Source of the DNA: Microbacterium kunmingense | GTDB lineage: Bacteria; Actinomycetota; Actinomycetes; Actinomycetales; Microbacteriaceae | Direction: 5' to 3' | Assembly (NCBI RefSeq): GCF_023155745.1 | Contig: NZ_JAKNUS010000010.1 | Span: 1 to 64,000 of the forward strand | DNA length: 64,000 bases | Shown: in pieces, positions 7,367 to 16,399 of the stretch | Position numbering within the stretch: the stretch's first letter is position 1 | How the letters are laid out: each line of letters starts with the position of its first letter | Translations under genes and position numbers: made by a program | The notes under the pieces: model-generated | The model's input: the letters and a program-made list of their open reading frames with translations, nothing else | Databases searched by the model: none | What the model was told of the DNA's origin: nothing

Positions 7367-8413
7367 GTGATGACCTCGCTCGCCCCTGCGCCCCGACAGG
7401 ACGCCGCTCCCCCGCGGCGTCCTGTCGGGGCGCGGTGGGCGTGGGTGGGCGGATCGATCGTGCTCCTCGTCGTCCTCTGCGCGGCATCGATCGCCTTCGG
7501 CGCCCGTGACATCTCGCTCGCGGAACTCCTCGCCGCCGTCTCGGGACGCACCGACACCGTCGGCGAAGCCGCGGTGGTCGCGCGCATCCCGAGGACGGTG
7601 CTCGCCGTCCTCGTCGGCGCCGCCCTCGCCCTCGCGGGGGCGACCATGCAGGCGGTCACCCGCAACCCCCTCGCCGACCCGGGGATCCTCGGCGTGTCCG
7701 GCGGCGCGGCCCTGGCGGTCGTCATCGGACTGGCGTTCTTCGGGCTGAGCGATCCGTGGGCCACGATGGGCCTCGCCATCGCCGGAGCGGGTGCCGCCGC
7801 GGTCTTCGTCTACGCCGTCGGCTCGCTCGGTCGCGGCGGCGCGACCCCGCTGAAGCTCGCGCTCGCCGGCGCGGCGGTCTCGGCGGCGTTCGCGTCGCTG
7901 GTCAGTGCCATCCTCCTCCCTCGCGTGGACGTCATGGAGGGCTTCCGCTTCTGGCAGATCGGTGGGGTCGGGGGCGCCACATGGGATCGCCTGATGGCCG
8001 TTCTCCCCGTTCTCGCCGTGGGCACGCTCATCTGCCTGCTGACTGCGCGCGGAATGAACTCCCTGGCCCTCGGCGACGACCTCGCCGCCGGCCTCGGCGA
8101 GCACGTCGCTCGCACCCGTCTGCTGTCCTCGGCAGGAGCGGTCATCCTCTGCGGCGCGGCGACCGCCGTGGCGGGTCCGATCGGCTTCGTCGGCCTCGTC
8201 ATCCCGCACCTGTGCCGTCTCCTGATCGGCACCGACCACCGATGGCTCCTTCCCCTGTCCGCGGTCATGGGCGCCGACCTCCTGGTGCTCGCCGATGTCC
8301 TCGGCCGGGTGATTGCCCGCCCCGAGGAGATCGAGGTCGGCATCCTCACGGCGCTCGTCGGGGCTCCCTTCTTCATCTGGATCGTCCGTCGCCAGAAGGT
8401 GCGTGAACTGTGA
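7367..8413 (+). CDS. FecCD-type iron-siderophore permease (first)
   Basis: A 348-residue FecCD permease with about nine to ten membrane helices. Family motifs include RIPRTVLAVLVGAALALAGA, MQAVTRNPLADPGILG and GFVGLVIPHLCRL. It forms the channel with the second permease. The start is uncertain: GTG 7367 (followed by ATG 7370) gives a hydrophilic N-terminus encoded by a perfect 20-bp hairpin (7388-7433), whereas GTG 7445 would begin just before the first helix and leave the hairpin untranslated. It ends overlapping the next start by GTGA. The function as iron-siderophore importer is clear; the exact siderophore is unknown. Confidence 0.88.
   Translation: MMTSLAPAPRQDAAPPRRPVGARWAWVGGSIVLLVVLCAASIAFGARDISLAELLAAVSGRTDTVGEAAVVARIPRTVLAVLVGAALALAGATMQAVTRNPLADPGILGVSGGAALAVVIGLAFFGLSDPWATMGLAIAGAGAAAVFVYAVGSLGRGGATPLKLALAGAAVSAAFASLVSAILLPRVDVMEGFRFWQIGGVGGATWDRLMAVLPVLAVGTLICLLTARGMNSLALGDDLAAGLGEHVARTRLLSSAGAVILCGAATAVAGPIGFVGLVIPHLCRLLIGTDHRWLLPLSAVMGADLLVLADVLGRVIARPEEIEVGILTALVGAPFFIWIVRRQKVREL
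7388..7433. repeat. perfect 20-bp inverted repeat at the permease start
   Basis: GCGCCCCGACAGGACGCCGC at 7388-7407 pairs with its exact reverse complement at 7414-7433, around a six-base loop (TCCCCC). It lies 40 bases past the lipoprotein stop, inside the predicted first codons of the permease. It could be an mRNA-stabilising or attenuating hairpin that lowers permease expression relative to the binding protein. Confidence 0.85.
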
Positions 8414-9486
8414 CGGTCTCCCGCAGCATCCTGTCCGCTCCCCCGCCCTCCGCCCGAGGCACGACGGCATCGGCTGTCGCCCGCGGTCGGCGTTCCCGCG
8501 CACGGCGACGCGTGATCGTCGTGGGCCTCCTCTTGTCGGCCATCGCCGGCGTGTTCCTCACGTCGCTCATGGTCGGCAACACGTTCTACACCCCCGACGA
8601 GGTCGTTCGTGTGGTCCTCGGAGAGCAGGTGGCGGGTGCATCGTTCACGGTCGGGGAACTGCGACTTCCCCGCGCCCTCCTCGGTCTGCTCGCCGGGGTG
8701 TCGTTCGGCATGGCGGGGGTCACGTTCCAATCGCTCCTGCGAAACCCGCTCGCATCCCCCGACATCATCGGCATCAGCTCCGGGGCCAGTGCGGCCGCGG
8801 TGACCGGCATCGTGATCCTCTCGCTGTCCGAGACGGCGGTCTCGCTCCTGGCCCTCGGCGGAGCGCTCGTCACCGCGTTCGGCATCTGGCTGCTCTCCCA
8901 TAAGAGCGGCTTCGCCGGGACGCGCCTGATCCTCATCGGCATCGGTGTGGCCGCGATGCTCGACAGCGTCATCACGTACGTCCTCTCCCGCGCGGCAGCG
9001 TGGGATCTGCAGGTGGCGATGCGGTGGCTCACCGGCAGCCTCAACGGCGCCGACTGGCAGAGCCTTGCTCCGGTCGTGATCGCCACAGCGATCCTCGTCC
9101 CGGTGATGATCGGTCAGTCCCGCACCCTCGGCGTGCTGCGCCTCGGAGACGACACCGCGGCCGGACTCGGCGTCGCCCTGACCCGCAGCCGACTGCTCCT
9201 GATCGTCGCGGCGGTGGCACTGCTTGCGTTCGCCACGGCGGCGACCGGGCCGATCGCGTTCGTGGCGTTCATGGCAGGTCCGATCGCGGCCCGCCTCATC
9301 GGCCCGGCCGGCTCGCTCCTGGTAGCCGCGGGCCTCGTGGGTGCCCTGCTCGTCCTCAGCGCCGACCTGATCGGCCAGTTCGCGTTCGAGAATCGCCTCC
9401 CCGTGGGTGTCATCACGGGAATCCTCGGCGCTCCCTATCTCGTCTACCTCCTCATCAGGACCAACCGCTCCGGAGGCTCACTATGA
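8410..9486 (+). CDS. FecCD-type iron-siderophore permease (second)
   Basis: A 358-residue FecCD permease and partner of the preceding one. It has a basic cytoplasmic N-terminus of about 35 residues, then about nine membrane helices. Motifs seen are RLPRALLGLLAGVSFGMAG, FQSLLRNPLASPDIIGISSG and GPIAFVAFMAGPIAARLIG. GTG 8410 overlaps the upstream stop (GTGA), and the downstream ATPase start overlaps its own stop, so the permeases and ATPase are translationally coupled. Together they form the membrane channel of a ferric-siderophore importer. Confidence 0.9.
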   Translation: MTVSRSILSAPPPSARGTTASAVARGRRSRARRRVIVVGLLLSAIAGVFLTSLMVGNTFYTPDEVVRVVLGEQVAGASFTVGELRLPRALLGLLAGVSFGMAGVTFQSLLRNPLASPDIIGISSGASAAAVTGIVILSLSETAVSLLALGGALVTAFGIWLLSHKSGFAGTRLILIGIGVAAMLDSVITYVLSRAAAWDLQVAMRWLTGSLNGADWQSLAPVVIATAILVPVMIGQSRTLGVLRLGDDTAAGLGVALTRSRLLLIVAAVALLAFATAATGPIAFVAFMAGPIAARLIGPAGSLLVAAGLVGALLVLSADLIGQFAFENRLPVGVITGILGAPYLVYLLIRTNRSGGSL

Positions 9487-10316
9487 CCGTCGCCCGCCGC
9501 CTGTCCGCCGAGGGACTCACCCTCGCCTACGGGGACCGTACGATCGTCTCCGCCCTCGACCTCGTCGTGCCGTCCGGCCGGATCACCGCGATCATCGGCG
9601 CGAACGGCTGCGGCAAGTCCACGCTGCTCCGAGCGCTCTCGCGGCTCATCGCCCCGCGCGCGGGGCAGGTGGTGCTCGACGGCAAGACACTGCACAGTCG
9701 CGGGTCCAAAGAGGTGGCGAGGATGCTGGGGCTCCTCCCCCAGGGTCCCGTCGCGCCCGAGGGGATCGCGGTGGCCGACCTCGTCGGCCGGGGTCGCCAC
9801 CCCCATCAGCGCCCCCTGGCGCCATGGAGCACCCGCGATTACGAGGTCGTCGCCGAGGCACTGGAGGCCACCGGCACCAGCGACCTCGCCGATCGCCCGA
9901 TGGACGAGCTGTCCGGAGGGCAACGGCAGCGGGTCTGGATCGCGATGGCCCTCGCGCAGGAGACCGACATCCTGCTCCTGGACGAGCCGACCACGTTCCT
10001 CGACGTCGCGCACCAGATCGAGGTGCTCGACCTGCTCACCGACCTGAACCGAGAACGCGGCACCACGATCGTGATGGTGCTGCACGACATGAACCTCGCC
10101 GCGCGCTACGCCGATCATCTTTTCGCTCTGCGCGACGGCCGTATCGTCGCCGACGGTGCGCCCCGCGACATCCTGACCCGGGAGCTGATCGGCGAGGTGT
10201 TCGATCTCGACGCCGTCGTCATCGACGACCCCGTCTCGGGCGCGCCCATCGTCCTCCCGCGCGGTCGGCATCACGCCTCCCGCTCCGCCGCCCACCCCTC
10301 GGAGGCCTCCCGATGA
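9483..10316 (+). CDS. iron-siderophore ABC transporter ATPase
   Basis: A 277-residue FecE/FepC-type ATPase. It has Walker A GANGCGKST near residue 39, the Q-loop in LLPQGPVAPEGI, signature LSGGQRQRVWIA, Walker B ILLLDEPTTFLD and switch His in VLHDMNLAARY. It powers the two FecCD permeases upstream. ATG 9483 overlaps the previous stop. The C-terminal 35 residues after DAVVIDDPVSGAPIV are a basic, His/Arg/Ser-rich tail of no known role. It overlaps the next gene by four bases. Confidence 0.93.
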   Translation: MTVARRLSAEGLTLAYGDRTIVSALDLVVPSGRITAIIGANGCGKSTLLRALSRLIAPRAGQVVLDGKTLHSRGSKEVARMLGLLPQGPVAPEGIAVADLVGRGRHPHQRPLAPWSTRDYEVVAEALEATGTSDLADRPMDELSGGQRQRVWIAMALAQETDILLLDEPTTFLDVAHQIEVLDLLTDLNRERGTTIVMVLHDMNLAARYADHLFALRDGRIVADGAPRDILTRELIGEVFDLDAVVIDDPVSGAPIVLPRGRHHASRSAAHPSEASR

Positions 10317-11209
10317 GCGCGATGCGCTTCTTCCATGCGCGGGTGTCGCGCATCACCGATCTGACGCCGAGCTTCCGCCGGTTCACCTTCACCGGCGACG
10401 ACCTCGATCGATACGGCGATCCGGGGTACGACCAGCGTGTGAAGGTCGTCTTCCCCGCATCCGATCTTCCTCTCGAGGCGATGCCCACCGGGGAGGACTG
10501 GTATGCCCGGTGGCGCGCTCTTCCCGAGGACGAGCGGCTCCCGTTCCGCACGTACACGACCCGCGCCGTGCGTCACGCCGTCCGCGAGGTCGACATCGAC
10601 ATGGTCGCCCACGAGGTCTCGGGTCCGGCGTCGGCGTGGATCGCCACCGCGAAGGAAGGCGACGAGGTGCTCATCCTCGCCCCGACGACCGCGCACGAGG
10701 GCGTCAGCCTCGGCGTCGACTTCGTCCCGCCCCGCCACACCGACCATCTCCTTCTGGCGGGCGATGAGACCGCAGCCCCCGCGATCGCCGTCATCCTGGA
10801 GCAGCTCCCCGCCGACGCACGCGGCGTCGTCGCCCTCGAGGTGCCGCACGAGGACGACTGCACCTACCTCCCACAGCACCCCGGCTTCGACTACCGCGTC
10901 GCCGCACGCGGAACGGGCCCTCGCCACACCCACCTCGTCGCCGCTGTGGAGGACGCCGTGGAGCGACTCGCGCCCGCGGGGCGCGGCGGCGAGATCGAGG
11001 AGATCGACATTGACGAGGGGATCCTCTGGGAGGTCCCTCGCACCGCCAAAGGCGGTGCCGCGCTGAAGCGGGCGCCCCTGTACTCCTGGCTCGCCGGGGA
11101 AGCGAGCGCCATCAAGGCCCTCCGGCGTCATCTCGTCGCCGAGCAGGGCGTCGACCGTCGCGCCGTGGCCTTCATGGGTTACTGGCGGCTCGGCCGCGCC
11201 GAGAACTGA
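10313..11209 (+). CDS. siderophore-interacting protein (FAD-dependent ferric reductase)
   Basis: A 298-residue SIP family flavoprotein (ViuB/YqjH type) that reduces ferric siderophores in the cytosol to release iron. The FAD-binding barrel includes SFRRFTFTGDDL and the RxYT-type motif FRTYTTR. The C-terminal NAD(P)H-type domain begins at LLAGDETAAPAIAVIL, and the family end motif KGYWR-like appears as FMGYWRLGRAEN. ATG 10313 overlaps the ATPase stop. It is the last gene of the operon and converges on the MFS gene only 11 bases away, with no obvious terminator between them. Confidence 0.92.
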   Translation: MSAMRFFHARVSRITDLTPSFRRFTFTGDDLDRYGDPGYDQRVKVVFPASDLPLEAMPTGEDWYARWRALPEDERLPFRTYTTRAVRHAVREVDIDMVAHEVSGPASAWIATAKEGDEVLILAPTTAHEGVSLGVDFVPPRHTDHLLLAGDETAAPAIAVILEQLPADARGVVALEVPHEDDCTYLPQHPGFDYRVAARGTGPRHTHLVAAVEDAVERLAPAGRGGEIEEIDIDEGILWEVPRTAKGGAALKRAPLYSWLAGEASAIKALRRHLVAEQGVDRRAVAFMGYWRLGRAEN

Positions 11210-11220
11210 GGGCGGCGGCT

Positions 11221-12609
11221 TCAGGAAGGGGTCGGAGGACGCGCTTCGTGCGCGTGACCCAGGCGGAGCCCGGGAACCAGCGCGGTGAGCGCCAGCAGCG
11301 TGCCGATCGCGAACACGGCCGGGAACCCGGCATCCGTCCCGATCAGCAGGGTGAAAACCAGTCCCATGATCGCGATGGATGCCGCCGAGCCGACGGCATC
11401 CGAGATCGACAGCGCCGAGGAGTTGAAGCCCTGGTTCTGCGGATTCGAGTACGCCAGCGTGAGGACGGTCAACCGGGGGTACATCAACCCCATGCCGGCG
11501 CCGGCGAAGCTCCACCCGGCGATGAGGACCGCCGGCGCGAGGCCGAGCAGTGCCGTCGCCACGGCGATGAGGAGCGAGCCGACGAGCAGGGACGAGCCGA
11601 TGAGGGTGATCCGGGTGTTGCCGAGGCGATCGCCGACGCGACCCTGCACCTCCGCAGCCCCCGCCCAGGCCAGCGCCGCGGCCGTGAGGCCCAGCCCCGC
11701 CCAGGTCGGCGAGAAGCCGTAGTCGTCGATGAGCAGGTAGGGGATGTAGATCTCCGCACCGAACAGCGCGCCGGCGATGAGTCCGCGCATCAGGACAACG
11801 CTGGGAAGCCCTCGTGCCGCGCGGAGCGCGCCCGCGGGGAGCAGCGGGCGAGCGGCGACGGCCACGACGACGACCGAGGCGAGAACGCCGAGCCACGCCC
11901 AGCGACCGAGTTCGCCGGCGAGGCTCAGACCGAGCGCTCCGAGAGCGACCACGAACGCGCAGGCCAGGCGCGGGGCCACCTTCCCCGTCGCCGGCTCGTC
12001 GGTGTCGAGCGGAAGCCCGCGCAGCCGAGCCACGACGAGAAGGAAGGCCACGACCGTCAGCACGGCGACACCCAGGAACACCCACCGCCAGTGGAGGAAC
12101 TCCGCCACGGCGCCCGCGAGGAAGGGACCGATGAGGGAGGGGACGACCCACGCGGCGGAGAACGCCGCGAACACCCGTCCGTGCACCACCGCGGGGTACA
12201 CCCGCGCGACGACGACGTAGAGCGCGACCGTCTGTCCACCGGTTCCGAGGCCCTGCACGAGGCGACCGGCGACCAGCGCCGGCATGCTGGGGGCGAGCCC
12301 GGCGATGAGCAGTCCGACCACGAAGAGGCCGACCGCTGTGGAGAGCGGTGCGAGCACACCTCCGCGATCGCACCACGCGCCGACCGCCACCATGCCGACG
12401 ACGCTCGTCGCGAGCGTTCCGGCGAAGGCGACGGCGTACAGGCGGTCGCCATCGAGGTCGTCGCTGACGACCGGCATCACCGTAGTGACGGCGAGAGCCT
12501 GCGTCGCCGCGAGGAAGATCAGTGCGACGGCGCCGACCGTCACCCAGAGGAACGGCCGCTCCCAGACGGACGGGGCACGCAGTTCGACCGAGCCGCGAGG
12601 GGCGCTCAT
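11221..12609 (-). CDS. MFS transporter, drug-exporter-like
   Basis: A 462-residue major facilitator protein with about 14 hydrophobic segments. The motif GRLVQGLGTGGQTVALYVVV resembles motif C/D of DHA2-type proton antiporters, and WCDRGG is in the place of motif A. The substrate is unknown. ATG 12609 overlaps the stop of the PatB-like gene by four bases (ATGA), so it is translated from the same message as the aminotransferase, itself just behind sufT. Export of an amino acid, a thiol compound or a toxin is possible; nothing in the sequence decides. Confidence 0.85.
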   Translation of the reverse strand: MSAPRGSVELRAPSVWERPFLWVTVGAVALIFLAATQALAVTTVMPVVSDDLDGDRLYAVAFAGTLATSVVGMVAVGAWCDRGGVLAPLSTAVGLFVVGLLIAGLAPSMPALVAGRLVQGLGTGGQTVALYVVVARVYPAVVHGRVFAAFSAAWVVPSLIGPFLAGAVAEFLHWRWVFLGVAVLTVVAFLLVVARLRGLPLDTDEPATGKVAPRLACAFVVALGALGLSLAGELGRWAWLGVLASVVVVAVAARPLLPAGALRAARGLPSVVLMRGLIAGALFGAEIYIPYLLIDDYGFSPTWAGLGLTAAALAWAGAAEVQGRVGDRLGNTRITLIGSSLLVGSLLIAVATALLGLAPAVLIAGWSFAGAGMGLMYPRLTVLTLAYSNPQNQGFNSSALSISDAVGSAASIAIMGLVFTLLIGTDAGFPAVFAIGTLLALTALVPGLRLGHAHEARPPTPS

Positions 12610-13757
12610 CCGCGTGCGAGCGCGCCGACCCGCGCCACGGCCTCGCGGAGCACCTCGGGGTCGCAGCCGAAGTTGATCCGCACATGACCGCGTCCCTCGG
12701 CGCCGAACTGCGGGCCGAAGTGGAAGGCGACCCGCGCATCGCGGAGGATGCGACGGCCGGGGTCATCGCCCCAGCCGTAGGCGCTCAGATCAACCCAGCC
12801 GAGGAATCCCGCGGGCGGGATGCGGTAGCGAGCGAACGGGAGATGCTCGGCGAGGAGATCGCCCAGCAACCGGCGATTGAGGTCGAGCCGGATGAGGAGC
12901 GCATCGAGCCAGTCGTCGCTGTCGGTGAACGCCGCGACGGCGGCGTGCACCCCGAAGATGCCGGTGCGCCACTCGACCTCGACGGGGAGGGAGCGAAGGG
13001 TGGCGAACCGGTCCGGCGTGGCTGCGACCATGATGGCGCACTTCAGCCCGGCGAGGTTGAATGCCTTGCTCGCACTGACGAGCGCGAAGCCCACGGCTGC
13101 CGCGGTGTCCGAGGCCGCGAGGAACGGCACGAAGTCGGCGTCCGGCTGCGACAGCGGCGCGTGGATCTCGTCGCTGATGACGACGGCGTCGTGCGCCGCA
13201 GCGAGGTCGGCGAGGCGCTGGAGGGCCTTCCGCCCGTGGACGGTGCCCGTGGGATTGTGGGGGTGGCAGAGGAGGACGACCCGCGCGCCGGCGCTCAGCG
13301 CGGCGTCCACGCCCGCCAGATCCATCTCGGGCCCGTTCTCGCCGTCGATGAGCGGCACGGGGTCGACCACGAGGCCCGCCTCCGCGACCGCATCGAAGAA
13401 CGGCGGGTACACCGGGGGCATGACGATCACACGGTCGCCGGGCCGCGCGACCTGGCGGAGGATCTCGACGACACCCATCATCACGTCGCAGGTCGTCCGC
13501 ATGAGACCAGGGTCGGGATGCCACCCGAAGCGGCGGCCTGCGAACCCGGCGTAGGCCTCGCGGACCCCCGCGCCCGGGGCGGTGTAGCCGGTGTCGCCGA
13601 TCTCGACGGCCCCCCGGAGCCGGTCGGTGATCGCCGGGGCGAGCGGGAAATCGGTCTCTGCCACGAAGAGTGGCAGCACATCCTCGGGGTAGGCGCGCCA
13701 TTTGGCGCTGGACCGCTCCCTCAGGGCGCTCAGCGGCAGGGCGTCGAGGGCCTGCAC
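12606..13757 (-). CDS. MalY/PatB-type PLP-dependent C-S lyase/aminotransferase
   Basis: A 383-residue fold-type I PLP enzyme of the MalY/PatB group, which cleaves cystathionine and related C-S bonds and may act as an aminotransferase. It begins with the typical SSAKWRAYPEDVLPLFVAETDF. Other motifs are GYTAPGAGVREAYAGF, CHPHNPTGTVHG and the PLP-lysine stretch SASKAFNLAGLKCA. GTG 13757 starts seven bases after the sufT stop, so it may belong to the end of the SUF transcript. In this cluster it is the only gene able to release sulfur from an amino acid, because no SufS-type desulfurase is present. Confidence 0.88.
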   Translation of the reverse strand: MQALDALPLSALRERSSAKWRAYPEDVLPLFVAETDFPLAPAITDRLRGAVEIGDTGYTAPGAGVREAYAGFAGRRFGWHPDPGLMRTTCDVMMGVVEILRQVARPGDRVIVMPPVYPPFFDAVAEAGLVVDPVPLIDGENGPEMDLAGVDAALSAGARVVLLCHPHNPTGTVHGRKALQRLADLAAAHDAVVISDEIHAPLSQPDADFVPFLAASDTAAAVGFALVSASKAFNLAGLKCAIMVAATPDRFATLRSLPVEVEWRTGIFGVHAAVAAFTDSDDWLDALLIRLDLNRRLLGDLLAEHLPFARYRIPPAGFLGWVDLSAYGWGDDPGRRILRDARVAFHFGPQFGAEGRGHVRINFGCDPEVLREAVARVGALARG

Positions 13758-13764
13758 CCCCGCG

Positions 13765-14094
13765 TCAGATCGCGAAGCCGAGAGCGCGCATCATGTCGCG
13801 CCCGTCGTCGGTGATCCGTTCGGGGCCCCACGGCGGCATCCACACCCAATTGATGCGGAACCGCTCCACCACCTCGTCCAATGCCTGCGCCGTCTGCTCC
13901 TCGAGCACGTCGGTCAGCGGGCAGCCGGCCGAGGTGAGGGTCATGTGGATGACGAGGGCGTCGTTGTCGTCATCCCACGCGAGGTCGTAGATGAGACCCA
14001 GGTCGACGACGTTGATCCCGAGTTCGGGGTCCATCACGTCTTTGAGGGCCTCGGTGACCTCGTCGTACTTCTCCGGGGTGAGCGTCGCGGTCAT
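13765..14094 (-). CDS. sufT: SufT-like metal-sulfur cluster assembly factor (DUF59/MIP18)
   Basis: A 109-residue DUF59 (MIP18-like) protein, the SufT class that helps mature Fe-S proteins. Family motifs are DVMDPELGINVVDLGLIYDL and MTLTSAGCPLTDVLEEQ with the conserved Cys. It lies 24 bases after sufC and seven before the PatB-like gene. A TAGGAT box six bases before its ATG suggests an additional leaderless promoter, so it may be expressed both with the SUF genes and separately. Confidence 0.92.
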   Translation of the reverse strand: MTATLTPEKYDEVTEALKDVMDPELGINVVDLGLIYDLAWDDDNDALVIHMTLTSAGCPLTDVLEEQTAQALDEVVERFRINWVWMPPWGPERITDDGRDMMRALGFAI

Positions 14095-14100
14095 GGCTGC

Positions 14101-14106
14101 ATCCTA
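14101..14106 (-). promoter_or_regulatory. -10 element of sufT
   Basis: TAGGAT on the minus strand followed by six bases and the ATG at 14094. This is the recurrent leaderless spacing. It lies between sufC and sufT, so it would be an internal promoter of the SUF cluster. Confidence 0.45.
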
Positions 14107-14118
14107 CGCGGGGTCATT

Positions 14119-14889
14119 TCAGGCGTCGACCGGCGTCTCGTCGCCGATGAAGCGGTCGTAACCCTCTTCCTCGAGCCGCTCCGCCAGCTCGGGGCCGCCC
14201 TCTTCCGCGATGCGGCCGTTGACCATCACGTGGACGAAGTCGGGACGGATGTAGCGGAGGATGCGGGTGTAGTGCGTGATGAGGAGGACACCCAGGTCGG
14301 TCTCCTCCTTGGCACGGTTGACACCCTCCGAGACGATCTTCAGCGCGTCGACATCCAGACCGGAGTCGGTCTCGTCGAGCACGGCGATCTGGGGCTTGAG
14401 CAGTTCGAGCTGAAGGATCTCGTGGCGCTTCTTCTCGCCGCCCGAGAATCCCTCGTTGACGTTGCGCTGGGCGAACTTGGGATCGATGCGGAGATTCTTC
14501 ATCGACGCCTTGACGTCCTTGGTCCAGGTCCGGATCGCGGGTGCCTCACCGTCGATCGCGGTCTTGGCGGTGCGCAGGAAGTTGGTCACCGTGACGCCGG
14601 GGATCTCCACCGGGTACTGCATGGCGAGGAAGAGCCCGGCGCGGGCGCGCTCGTCGACCGACATCTCCAGCACGTCCTCCCCGTCGAGGGTGATCGAGCC
14701 GCTGGTCACGGTGTACTTCGGGTGCCCGGCGATGGTGTACGCCAGCGTCGACTTGCCGGAGCCGTTGGGCCCCATGATCGCGTGGGTCTCGCCGGTGCGC
14801 ACGGTCAGGGTCACGCCGTTGAGGATCGGGGTCGTCCCGGCGTCGGTCTCGACCGTGACATGGAGGTCGCGGATCTCGAGCACAGTCAT
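14119..14889 (-). CDS. sufC: SufC, Fe-S assembly ATPase
   Basis: A 256-residue ABC-type ATPase of the SufBC2D scaffold. It has Walker A GPNGSGKST near residue 36, the SufC-specific LAMQYPVEIPGVTVTNFLRTA region, signature SGGEKKRHEILQLELLKP and Walker B VLDETDSGLDVDAL. It drives conformational change in SufB-SufD during cluster assembly in the cytosol. ATG 14889 is chosen because it overlaps the stop of the ferredoxin gene and matches the family N-terminus (VLEIRDLHV). An upstream in-frame extension has no family similarity. Confidence 0.95.
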   Translation of the reverse strand: MTVLEIRDLHVTVETDAGTTPILNGVTLTVRTGETHAIMGPNGSGKSTLAYTIAGHPKYTVTSGSITLDGEDVLEMSVDERARAGLFLAMQYPVEIPGVTVTNFLRTAKTAIDGEAPAIRTWTKDVKASMKNLRIDPKFAQRNVNEGFSGGEKKRHEILQLELLKPQIAVLDETDSGLDVDALKIVSEGVNRAKEETDLGVLLITHYTRILRYIRPDFVHVMVNGRIAEEGGPELAERLEEEGYDRFIGDETPVDA

Positions 14890-15215
14890 CAGATGTCCTT
14901 CTTCACATTCGGGTCGATGAGCACGTCGTCGCCGTCGATGGTCACTTCGAAGACCGGGACGGGTTCGTACGCGGGGAGGTTCAGGGGTTTTCCGGTGCGC
15001 AGCGAGAAGGCGGAGCCGTGGGCCCAGCACTCCAGCGTGTCACCGTCGACGAACCCCTCGGCGAGCGAGATGTCGCCGTGCGTGCAGGTGTCGCCGATGG
15101 CGTGCACCTCGCCGGCGGCGTCGAGGACGACGGCGATCGCGACGCCGTCCACCTCCACGCGCAGGGCGGTGTCCTGCTCGAGGTCGCTGAGGGCACAGAC
15201 GCGGGTCGCGCTCAC
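14889..15215 (-). CDS. Rieske-type [2Fe-2S] ferredoxin of the SUF cluster
   Basis: A 108-residue Rieske ferredoxin. Cluster ligands are Cys44 and His46 (CTHGD) and Cys63 and His66 (CWAHG). It is annotated in many actinobacteria as the ferredoxin subunit of a non-heme iron oxygenase, but here it lies between sufD and sufC with overlapping ends on both sides. That suggests a role in electron delivery or cluster transfer during Fe-S assembly rather than ring hydroxylation; no oxygenase subunit is nearby. Confidence 0.9.
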   Translation of the reverse strand: MSATRVCALSDLEQDTALRVEVDGVAIAVVLDAAGEVHAIGDTCTHGDISLAEGFVDGDTLECWAHGSAFSLRTGKPLNLPAYEPVPVFEVTIDGDDVLIDPNVKKDI

Positions 15216-16399
15216 GCCGCCGCTCCTTCCTCGAGCTCGCGCTCGATGGCCTGGATGAGTTCGTCCTCCAGCGCGGGGATGCCGATGCGCTGAACGATCT
15301 CACCGAGGAATCCGAGCACGACGAGCCGCCGCGCCTCGGCCTCGGGGATGCCCCGGGCCTGGAGGTAGAACAGCTGCTCGTCGTCGAAGCGTCCGGTGGC
15401 GCTGGCGTGGCCGGCCCCCGCGATGTCGCCGGTCTCGATCTCGAGGTTCGGGATCGAATCGGCGCGGGCACCGTCGGTGAGGACCAGGTTGCGGTTGGCC
15501 TCGTACGAGTCGGTGCCGACGGCGTCGCGGCCGATGAGCACATCGCCGATCCAGACGCTCCGGGCGCTCTCCCCCTGGAGTGCGCCCTTGTAGAGCACGT
15601 CGCCGACGGTGTGCGGGCCCTTGTGGTGCAGGTACACCTGGCTCTCGAGGTGCTGCCCCGAGTCCGAGAACGACACGCCGTAGAGCTGGGCGCGCGAACC
15701 CGCACCGGCCAGTTCGACCGAGGGGTTGACCCGCACCACCGAGCCGCCGAGGCTCACCACGACGTGCGTGAGCGACGCGTCGCGATCGACTCGGGCCTGG
15801 TGCGACGCCGCGTGCACCGCGTCGTCGTCCCAGCGCTGGACCGACACCACGGTGAGGGCAGCGCCGTCGCGCACGATGATCTCGACGTTCTGCGCGAGGA
15901 GCGCCGGCCCGGCGTGACGGAGCAGGACGGTGCCGCGGGCGTTGGCCTCCGCCTCGATGACGAGGTGGGCGTACGCGGCCGACCCGTCAGCGGCGACATC
16001 GACCACCACCGGCTCGGACAGCTCGACATCGGAGCGGAGTCGGATGCGCGTCGCGTCGGGTGTGCGCTCCCATGCCAGCGCCGCCGGGTAGTCCTCGGGG
16101 GTGAACACCTCGCCGCGCGGAGCGGTGCCGACGGCGAGCGTGTCGACACTCGCGTCGCCGCCTTCGACGGTGACGTCCGCCGACCGAGCACCGGCGGCAT
16201 CCGTCTCCCACAGCGGCGCGAGACGGTCGATCGGCGTGTGCTTCCAGTTGACCTCCCGCCCCGTGGGGACGCCGAAGTCGGCGGACCGGTAGGACTGGGG
16301 GCGCTCGGACCGGGTCTGGATGGGAACGAGGCCCCATCCCCCGTCCGTGTGCGCTGTGGATCCCGGCACCACGGCGGGTGCCTGCGTGGTGGAGCTCAT
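15212..16399 (-). CDS. sufD: SufD, Fe-S cluster assembly scaffold
   Basis: A 395-residue SufD, the partner of SufB in the SufBC2D scaffold. The C-terminal half has the UPF0051 core: YLHHKGPHTVGDVLYKGALQ, VWIGDVLIGRDAVGTDSYE and SIPNLEIETGDIAGAGHAS with the conserved His in GAGHA. Its N-terminus (PIQTRSERPQSYRSADFGVP) is variable, as is normal for the family. It begins immediately after the sufB stop and overlaps the ferredoxin gene by four bases. Confidence 0.93.
   Translation of the reverse strand: MSSTTQAPAVVPGSTAHTDGGWGLVPIQTRSERPQSYRSADFGVPTGREVNWKHTPIDRLAPLWETDAAGARSADVTVEGGDASVDTLAVGTAPRGEVFTPEDYPAALAWERTPDATRIRLRSDVELSEPVVVDVAADGSAAYAHLVIEAEANARGTVLLRHAGPALLAQNVEIIVRDGAALTVVSVQRWDDDAVHAASHQARVDRDASLTHVVVSLGGSVVRVNPSVELAGAGSRAQLYGVSFSDSGQHLESQVYLHHKGPHTVGDVLYKGALQGESARSVWIGDVLIGRDAVGTDSYEANRNLVLTDGARADSIPNLEIETGDIAGAGHASATGRFDDEQLFYLQARGIPEAEARRLVVLGFLGEIVQRIGIPALEDELIQAIERELEEGAAA

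Noticed and set aside
14889..15215. Subunit of a ring-hydroxylating dioxygenase
   Set aside because: No oxygenase alpha or reductase gene is near; its overlap with sufD and sufC points to Fe-S assembly.
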